The position numbers and the translations under genes were made by a program. The notes beneath the pieces were generated by a model that did no database searches, was not told the DNA's origin, and saw only the letters and a program-made list of their open reading frames with translations. Below, one piece after another: positions 56,266-64,000 of a stretch of DNA of 64,000 nt. How positions within the stretch are numbered: position 1 is the first letter of the stretch; every line of letters begins with the position of its first letter. The stretch covers positions 33,122 to 97,121 of the forward strand of contig VCMS01000301.1 of NCBI GenBank assembly GCA_022539475.1, in the 5' to 3' direction. This stretch comes from Gracilaria domingensis (Eukaryota; Rhodophyta; Florideophyceae; Gracilariales; Gracilariaceae).

Positions 56266-59200
56266 TTATCCGACCATCGCTTGATGTAGGTTAGCCGGCA
56301 ACGCCGTGTTAGTTCGACGATGGTACTGCACGATCTTCGATCGGGGTAAGTGCTCCACGGGTCCGTCCGAATCCCGCGACGGCGGATAGCCATACCAGCG
56401 TACCTGGTACTGAACATACCCCTTCGGGTTCCAACTGTGTCCCACGATGTGGTCTACGACGAACTCTTTCGAGTATACGCCCCGGTTGAGCTCTTCCTGC
56501 GAAGGGTGGTCAGCGCGCTGCGGCGGTGCCGTCACTTCGTCACCAGCGGTGCTGTGAGTTTCTCCTGACGCCTTCGGCGGTAGAATTGCCCTCTGCTGAG
56601 TGTTCGTTTCCCGTTTCCGGGCTTCTTCAAGCGGCTTCGCCGCTTCGGCGGGTCCGCGAACGGCTAGTTCACGCGGTAGTTCCCGCCCTGACGGTGAAGG
56701 CGGACGCGGAGGCCGATTGTTCACCACGGCACGTGCCGGTTCACGTGACGACACGCGACGGTTCGCGGTGGTGGCACTGCCACGAGCTGTGATTGGCCCA
56801 TTGTGTGGCGCGCGCTGCGCGCCCCAAGATTTGTGGTGCGCAAGCGCTCCTGCAGCTGCAGTGTGCGTTTTCCTTAAATCAGGGCTGTAATCCTTATCTC
56901 CAACGAGCGGTGCGCCGTCATGACTTAGCGAAACGTCATGACGTGCGACTTGCAACTTTCCCACGGCTGGGTGCAACGGTACACTACCATTACCCGAACC
57001 GGGGTGTGTGATCTTCGCTTCAGCGAGCGTCTCCTCTTCTTCCTGCTCTGCAGTGTCTAAGGTACCGGGATCTGCCGTGACTTCCTTAGTGCGCGCCCGC
57101 GAGGGCGGTATGTGGCGGTCGTCAGCGACGGTTTGCGGCGACTGCGCGTCCGGAATACTCCGTGATACAGTATGCAGCTTCGCTGTAGCCTCACTCTGCC
57201 GAGAAGTCGAGTGTTCTTGATCAACTTCCGGCCTTGCCGAGGTGACGTCGTGAACGAGAGCATGCTCCGCGTCCTGCGTCGACGAGACGATGGACACGTG
57301 TTCTGGCGACAATTCCCCAAGCGGGTGAGCGATACCAGTATCCTGGGACAGCCTCGAGTCCGTTCGTTGCGTGCGGTATCCTTCCGAAAGGTCTCGATCC
57401 TTCGTAGAAGGTTGTGCATCCTCCGCGGAGTTCTGCACGACAGCGGCAGACTGCAGCGCGTCCTTCGCGGCCTCAACACGCGATAGCGGGTGATCCTTCC
57501 CACTGACAGTGTTGTCCGTAGCAACTACGTCTTCGACGGTGTCCTGAGGCGACTCCGCCTCCTCTTCATTATCTTCCCGTGAATCACGGTGCTGCGACGG
57601 TAACGACACCGGTGACTCACTCTCCGCGACGACGCGTGAATCCTCCTCACCCTCCTTAGGTGGAGCGTTACGGGGAGCAGTCATCACGTCTGTTGACGCT
57701 GTAATAGACGCTGTGAAACGCGATTTCACCAGCGGTGTATGTTCCGATATCTCGGCTTGGGACGATATAATCGGTACCTCTGCGAGACCCCTTGCAGGGT
57801 TGCGAAGCCCCACAGTAGGTGTAGTGTTCTGCGACGAGAATTCTCGGTTCTGTGTCTGTCCAGCTTCCTGCTGTGAATCCGAAACTACTTCCGTGTGCAC
57901 GGTTGGGCCCTGCACAACGCGATCGCGGGAGAAACGCTTATGAGCGTCGCCAGCTTCCAGTACGACTGTGTCCGTGTTCACGCTAATAACGCGGTATGGA
58001 CCATCAGCGATGGGTGAAAGCTTGTGGCGCCGCTCCTTTTCAGGTTTGTAGTACTCCTTCCTGACAAAGGCGAGGTTTCCCACTTTCAGTGGCGGTAGTG
58101 GTCTCCGTACCCGGGCATCAAAGCTCCGCTTGTAAGCGTGTTGTGCTTTCGCCATTGAAGACCTGGCGACAGGTACCATTGCGGATAATCACTGCTTCCA
58201 TTTCAAGTAGTGATACCGTATTGACGGTGACGTATCCAGCTTTGCTGATGGTTCGACCGCAACTGGCGGTGGTGTCCGTGAGAGCACGAGCTCAAAGGGC
58301 GATAAACCAGTTACTCTGTGAACTTGCGTATTATACGCGTACGTCACGGTATCCGTGTAGAGATCCCATGTTTTCGGGTGTTCAACAGTATAAGCCCGCA
58401 ACGCGGAGAGCATTGTCCGGTTAAACCGTTCGACTTGCCCATTGCATTGGGGATGATACGTCGTCGTGAAGAGATTCTTCACGTCGAGTATCCGACAGAC
58501 ATCCTGGAAGAAACGCGCAGTAAACTGCGGACCATTATCCGAAAGGAGATTGACCGGGGGACTGTAGTAAACCCAATGTCGAACGAATGCCTCCGCAACA
58601 CTACGTGCTGTAATCGACTTCAACGGAACTGTCCGGACTAGCTTACTGAATCTATCCGTAATAACGAGTAAGAACCGATTTCCTCGGGAAGTACGCAAGA
58701 ACTCACCGAGTATATCGATGGCAATAAACTCCAACGGCGCCCTTGCGGGGAAAAGTGTTAGTTTCTTCGCATGGCGACGCTGTTTAACTCGCTCGCGAGC
58801 ACAATGTGTGCACGCCTTCACGGTGGTGTAGCAGTCCAACGCTAACGCGGGCCAGTAGAAATCCCGACGCAGTGTCATGTATAACCGCTTAGCACCCGGA
58901 TGGGAAGCCATCCGCGAGTGATGCGAGAGATGCAATACCCTTGTTTGTAAGGAGTGAGGGACCACAGTCTGTGGGGTAGAAAGAACCACTCTGACGAGGT
59001 AAACTTGTGTGTTGACCCCGAACGGGATGTTAGCACCACCATTAATTTGGGCGCGTATCCTCGTACAGAACGGGTCAGATTGCTGTTCCCGCACCAGCTC
59101 TTCTGGAGTAATGGGGACGAATGTACTGGATTCGGGGTCTTCACCGTCTGCGACGAGCAAATCATCACAGATGTCGTCTGACACGATGTCGTAGTCTTCG

Positions 59201-61803
59201 TCACCCTCCTCCATGAGGAAACAGGGGATATCTACATCCTCGTCATCGACGGGTAAAGCTTCACCTTCCGTTCCTAAACGTGAAAGAGCATCCTCTTGCG
59301 CGTTCAAACAACCCTTCTTAAGGGTGACCTCGTAGTCAAACTCGGCAAGCCGAAGACGCCAACGCATTAAGCGTCCGGAAGGCTCCGTGACTGACATTAA
59401 CCAACGCAATGCGGAATGATCCGTATTGACGGTAAAGTGCACACCCATAAGATATGGTCGTAGAGTCTGCAAAGCCCATACCATGGCGAGACACTCCTTC
59501 TCGGATACCGAGTAATTGCGCTCGTGCACGTTGAGTGTACGAGACCAATATCCAATTGGTTTGCGTTCCCCTTCGGGTGTAGTCTGAAAAAGAGCACAGC
59601 CAATCTGGTAATCGCTCGAATCCGTATCCACGGTGTACGGCAACTCGTTCTTCGGCAACGCTAACACGGGTGCCGTAGTAACAGCCTGTTTAAGAGAGTT
59701 GAAAGCCTCCAATTGCGTGGGGGTAAGTGGTTCCAATTTGGGCGGTTGTCCCTTCTTCAGAAGTTCGTTGAGCGGTCCCGCGATCTTCGCGAAGCGAGAA
59801 ATGAATCGTCTATAAACGTTGCATAGCCCCAGAAAGGAGCGTAGCTCTGTCTGTGTAGTGGGGTGCTTTGCCTCTTTGAGGGACTTCGCGCGAGCTTCCT
59901 CGATCAGTAACCGTCCTGGACGTATGACATGGCCCAGATACTTCAGTGAGTCAGTGAAAAACTCACACTTCCTCAATTTGAGAGTAATTCCAGCATCCCG
60001 CAAAGCGGTCATTATCTCCCGAACATGTTCGAGGTGATCGTCCAAACTGTTGGAAAACACGATGATGTCATCGAGGTATACCAAGCAACTCCGCCATTTG
60101 AAGCGAGCTAACAAAATGTCCAGAGCACGCTGAAACGTAGCGAGGGCGTTCGTTGATCCGAACGGCATACGCTTAAAGCGGTAAAACCCTGAATGAGAGG
60201 TAAACGCGGTCTTGTCACGGTCTTTCGGTCTAACTGGTACTTGCCAGTATCCCCAGTTTGCATCCAAAGTGGAAAACACAGTAGCATCGCCAAGCGAGTC
60301 GATATACTCGTCCATACGAGGTATAGGGTACACGTCTTTGACTGTGACATCGTTCAAGCGACGATAGTCGATACAAAAGCGCCAGAACCCATCGGATTTC
60401 GGAGCCAGTACAACTGGAGATGCCCACGGCGATTGAGCCGGTTCTATCACGCCAGCGCGGAGCATTTTGTTGATCTAGAACTCTTCCTCTTCCCGTGCTT
60501 TCGGGCCTGCCCTGTAAGGGTGCTGAGCAATCGGCTTGGTCTCCGGCAGGAGGTCAATCCGGTGTTCCGTAGTTGAAACCTCTCCGAAGGAACCATCCCA
60601 CATTGGTGTAAACTCTCGCAACATGTTGCGCAACTTCTCACGGTGTAAAACCGGTACATGACCGAGATTCAATTCTTCTAACTCCTTGATAGGGTCAGTC
60701 TTGCCATAACTCGTAGGAACGGTGCTAACTTCCGAGTCATTCGTGTGTTCAACCGTCTGAGACGGGTCCGACGCGGACGAGCGAGACGATTCTCCCTCCC
60801 CCTCCTTAGGTGGAAGCAAACCAGTGCGTTCTTCAGCAATCCAGAGCATCTCGGCGGCAGCCACCTTTGTAGGGATAAGCGCCGTCGGGTGCGGTAGTAC
60901 AGTTCCAATTACTTGGTTCTTCACCAGATACTGGGGTTTCTTGCCAAAGTTGGCTAACAGAACCCGAAAGGGGTGTTCGCTGTTGATTTGAACAACCCCG
61001 TTCGCCAACGCGACCTGATACTTCTCGTATAACGAGTTCAATGGTTGAACAACCCGTAAACCACGCGTTGCAGCAGTAACATCAACCCAAACCTGGGATT
61101 CTGGCGGAATAAAAATTGCACGCGCTACGCGGAGCTTCGGCGACTCCTTCAGAGGTGAGGAATCCTGTAGAGGAGCGGGTAGTGGTACCAGCTTAGCTGA
61201 CGCTCGGCGTAATGAGCGACGAACAATCGGTACAACCGAACCATCTCCCATTTCCACTTCACGCGCACGCGGTCGTATGGGTTCGACATATCTGTCGCAG
61301 AAGTCACACCTTAGAATGACAGGGGCAGCGAGTGTCTTGCAGACGATGAATTCTACCTGCTCGATGCAGTTACCAATCCTGACAATCAGTGAAACCATTC
61401 CAGCCGTTTGTAACGGGTTATTGTTAGCATCTGCCACGTCCATGGCGGGTCCATAGCGGATTCGACAACGGACTTCCGGCGGTAGTAACGACTCAACAAT
61501 GAAGTTGGGGCCAGCACCTGTATCCAAGACAGAGAGATGACGCACCATATACTGGGTGGATAGGCCAAGGTCAGCAAACATCTTGTAGTTTCGCTTGGCC
61601 AGCACCATGACTCGATCCGGGATCCGGTTGTTCCTGAACCGTATCCATGGGCGACGTAACACACCGATGGTGGTAGAGTCCACGTCTAAGACGGTCTGTT
61701 TCTTCGGAAGGATTTTGACCTGGGAGCGAGGCGGTGACGCCTCGGGCGCCGTAAACCTCGACTCGGGCGCCTCTCCATTGGAGACTCCCGCACTCAGTTT
61801 AAC
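56266..61803 (-). CDS. pol: Gypsy pol polyprotein (PR-RT-RH-IN-chromodomain)
   Basis: The frame opens at the gag-pol overlap (61797-61803) and runs leftward about 1845 codons in a single phase. Protease: SVLDTGAGPNFI (about 61520). Reverse transcriptase: GVIEPAQSPWASPVVL and YLDDIIVFS (60065). RNase H: DTDSSDYQIGCALFQ (59620). Integrase: HHCC finger HLSHHSRMASHPG to CTHCARERV (58930-58790), then the D-D-E core with VITDRFSKLV, DNGPQF and CNGQVERFNRT. GPY/F module: LSPIADGPYRVISV (58010). A long linker follows and a C-terminal chromodomain (EFVVDHIVGHSWNPKGYVQY, 56465 onward). Nonsense codons are TAG at 60475-60477 (just before INKMLRAGVIEP) and TGA at 58189-58191. Without readthrough it is dead. 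Confidence 0.9.
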
Positions 61804-63272
61804 TGAGTTCCATCCGTTCTAATGGGAACGGCGTCCTGCGCAGCAGACATCTTCACAGATTCCTGTGGAACAGCGACAGAACTACCCGCAGCAGCGGTTG
61901 CCTCCTCGGCTTGAGCCAGTGAAACATTGACCTGGGTCGAACCAGAGTGCAGTAACGCAACCAATTCTGCAGCAGAAACCTTACGGGGGTACTCAGCCTT
62001 GGCATCCAGATATGCGGTTACCGGCACTGACGCCTGTTCGGCGGGGGTCAGCGCTTCAAAATTCGCCACAACCGTGGGCATTTCCCTCATCGAGAGGTTA
62101 CAGTTCGGAGCTGCATGACCGTGGTTGTAACACGTGAAACAGATCAGGGGTGGTCTTCCGGAGCTCCGTGGGTCTTGGAACTTCACCGTTCGCGGGTCTA
62201 CCCAACCAGGTCGCTGGTAACGACTCCCTGAATAGGGTACTTGAGGACCGCGAACGCGTGGACGGTCTGCGTAAAGCAGTGCATCTTCCGTCTTCGAAGA
62301 GGCTTCCGATGTGTAAGGCAACTCCGTAGTCAGGATAGAATCCAGGTCTACCTGTGCGAGATGTAAGTTATCCACATCGTGGCCAGAAAAGTCCTGCGGT
62401 AGCAGTGAAGCTGATGACGACCCTCCTTCGAGGTGCAAAGCTTTGGTTGAGAGCCGGTATCCGGTGCGCGCGCGCAAGGCGTCTCCCTTCGCCTTCGCGT
62501 ACTGCACTAACTCCAGGTAGGTAGTCTTCTTCCGGTCTTCCCGTCGCTGGGCAACCAGAGTACGAATAGCCGGATTCAATCCGTTGATAAACAGCGTACA
62601 GCGCTCGTTTGACGAGTAAACATTTCCACAACGGTGGAATGCCTTATTCAGGCGTACCGAGTACTCGGTTTCCGACTCCTTCGGGCGTTGTTTCGTCTCC
62701 CGAAACGCGGTGATTGCTTCCTCGATAGAGGTATTTGTCGCATACGAGCGCAACAAATACTGCACTGCTTCGGGCCAGCAGGTGACCCTCCTTCAGAGGC
62801 GCGAGATGAACCTCTTACAGAGTTATACTGATCTTCAGCGAGTCCACGTAGAAATACGGTAAGGCAACATAAGCTTGCCCTCACTCATGCCGAGGATGTC
62901 AGCTTCCGCTACAAAGCGTGAAAGAAAGTCAACATTAGAATGGGATCCTCCCAGTGAACAACTGGTTGCGAAGGATAAGGACATGCGTTTGATGCAGTCC
63001 TTCACCTTACCCGTGCCACGGGGCCTCCGATTCAGACTTGAATCTTCCAAACAGTAATACCGGTAAGATAACAACCTTTTGAACAAGGGATTCGTCGGCT
63101 CTAGTTCCCTCAAACCTGAATGCTTTCGCCACCGTTTCCGGGTACCAACAACACTATAGGTGGACGTAGAACTCCGCGAACGCGTAGAACAAGGGCGAGG
63201 TTCACCGTCACTTGACGAGCTCGATGATAAGGAACGCGCCGAGCGGTTTGAAATACCAGAAGACTGTGACAA
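61794..63272 (-). CDS. gag: Gypsy gag with CCHC zinc knuckle
   Basis: Structural protein that packages element RNA. The C-terminal half (62765-61794) is intact: FRETKQRPKESETEYSVRLN belongs to the capsid core and CFTCYNHGHAAPNC is a CX2CX4HX4C knuckle. It ends QLN then TGA. Upstream the frame is lost near 62850 and regained near 62790; the middle phase reads FLRGLAEDQYNSV, as expected for capsid helices. The N-terminal part to ATG 63272 is Ser/Arg-rich. The phase changes again near 63240. Confidence 0.75.
61797..61803 (-). promoter_or_regulatory. -1 frameshift heptamer G TTA AAC
   Basis: On the sense strand the heptamer GTTAAAC directly precedes the gag stop TGA (61794-61796). In gag phase it reads TTA AAC; slipping back one base gives GTT AAA CTG, exactly the pol phase, which is open from there. 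A short stem (TCTCC-AAT-GGAGA) lies about 12 bases downstream, with GC-rich potential stems beyond. GTTAAAC is a known -1 slip site in some RNA viruses. Confidence 0.65.
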
Positions 63273-64000
63273 TCCGAGTCATACTCGTCAACATTCCTCT
63301 TCTTAGAGCGACTCTTCCCGGACTTCCGGTCACGTGTACCACGAGACACTCCCGCAGAAGGGGCAGCAGGGCCGTCATCCTCACGGATGGTGGCCTCTAA
63401 CGTCTCAAACCGCCAAGGATCCGAATGAACTTCGTATCAACCTCCTCGGTGAAACTGGGATATCCTTGAAGAACCTCCAAGAGCGCATTAACATTTTTTC
63501 CGTAAAATACGTAGATCATCTGATACACCTCCGTTGAGGGCTGCGTTCAACCTTCAAACGAGTGTGTCGACCTCGGAAACGAGTGCTTCATGAGAACTCC
63601 TCATGACAGCAGTCTTGAGCCTCAGCACCAATGCACCGAGCTTATTATCCACGAAACTTGAGTCCTCCAATCCTCGTTTACGAAGCGAGCTACCGTTCGC
63701 CGCAACAGCGGGTATAAGCCCTCCAAAGGAGCAGATGAGGGCCCAGCCACTGGGGGCGTCAACGACTTGACAAGGCGTTTCCGGTTTCCGGGGTTTCTTT
63801 CCATCACCGTAGGGGTTCAAGGAACAGACCGCAGACGCGGTGGCAAAGCCAGACCAACGTGCGAGACTTCGTAGAGCCTCGAAGCGCTTGCCCGACAAAC
63901 CAATTTCCACGACGAGATTTACAACCAGTAAAACTGGGGAACAGGGAAAGCAAACAACAAATTAACCTCGAATGAGTGTAGCGTCCTCACAACGAGTGAC
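63273..64000 (-). pseudogene. gag: 5' part of gag or leader of the Gypsy element
   Basis: A minus frame at 63910-63554 (SGKRFEALRSLARW, then VDAPSGWALICSFGG and KTAVMRSSHEALVSEVDTLV) looks coding. It is followed in other phases by a link to the Ser/Arg-rich gag region. It is probably the N-terminal gag with frame losses. CAGTTTTACTGGTT at about 63922-63935 also occurs at 55887-55900 on the same strand and may mark element-specific signals such as a primer-binding region. Confidence 0.4.

Larger units (their letters stand above)
53165..64000 (-). mobile_element. Ty3/Gypsy chromovirus (LTR retrotransposon)
   Basis: Read leftward: gag, protease, reverse transcriptase, RNase H, integrase, chromodomain. 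Reverse transcriptase before integrase is the Ty3/Gypsy order, and the chromodomain makes it a chromovirus. An extra ORF lies on the opposite strand at 54184-55791. The presumed 3' LTR lies somewhere in 53.2-54.0 kb. The 5' LTR is not found and probably lies beyond 64 kb, so exact ends cannot be given. The pol frame has two nonsense codons, and gag has at least two frame changes. Confidence 0.8.

Overview
This window is nuclear DNA from a eukaryote. It is dominated by transposable elements and by decayed copies of host genes. Three things exclude a prokaryote: the nuclear gene families seen (UTP15 and RRP9 of the SSU processome, a BRG1/STH1-type SNF2 ATPase, a metacaspase), a spliceosomal-type intron, and a Ty3/Gypsy chromovirus. 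Near-intronless genes, mixed base composition and many elements fit a multicellular red alga (a florideophyte such as Chondrus), but that placement is an inference with moderate confidence. No rRNA, tRNA or CRISPR array was seen.

Layout. Positions 1-4.9 kb hold no gene I can name; there is a hairpin at 0.7 kb and a cluster of a near-palindromic motif at 2.7-3.1 kb. At 4.9-5.9 kb lies a broken gene joining a CX5R phosphatase-like part to a P-loop kinase-like part. At 6.5-10.2 kb is a hAT DNA transposon with candidate terminal inverted repeats and a transposase interrupted by two in-frame TGA codons. From 11 to 22.5 kb is a graveyard of host genes: metacaspase, an unidentified minus-strand gene, a membrane-protein remnant, two inverted RRP9 fragments around a UTP15 pseudogene, a truncated DUF1664 gene and an unknown ORF. 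From 22.5 to 31 kb comes a more AT-rich stretch with tandem hairpin repeats, an intact coiled-coil ORF, a ribulose-phosphate epimerase fragment, an intact ketopantoate-reductase-like gene and a tail-to-tail pair of trehalose-phosphatase-like paralogues.

At 31.2-33.3 kb is a frame-broken 2-oxoglutarate/Fe(II) oxygenase-like gene. It is followed by a 663-base assembly gap and a G-rich fold-back element (35.1-36.5 kb). The most interesting locus is 37.4-46.7 kb. It holds a beta-class DNA amino-methyltransferase fused to a SET domain (plus strand), a coiled-coil protein (plus strand) and a large Plavaka/CACTA-like transposase (minus strand), next to a cluster of very strong hairpins. It looks like a DNA transposon carrying chromatin- and DNA-methylation enzymes, with the oxygenase nearby as a possible further part.

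The rest of the window holds a decayed BRG1-type SNF2 helicase (47.2-49.4 kb), an unidentified ORF with two in-frame stops (50.2-51.7 kb), a 216-bp MITE (52.2 kb) and a small ORF that is cut off where a Ty3/Gypsy chromovirus begins. The chromovirus runs leftward from beyond the right edge of the window to about 53.2 kb (gag, protease, RT, RNase H, integrase, chromodomain). It has an apparent -1 frameshift site between gag and pol, and a 535-codon ORF on the opposite strand between pol and the presumed 3' LTR.

Across the window the large element ORFs are broken almost only by nonsense codons without frame loss, whereas the host-derived genes carry many indels.
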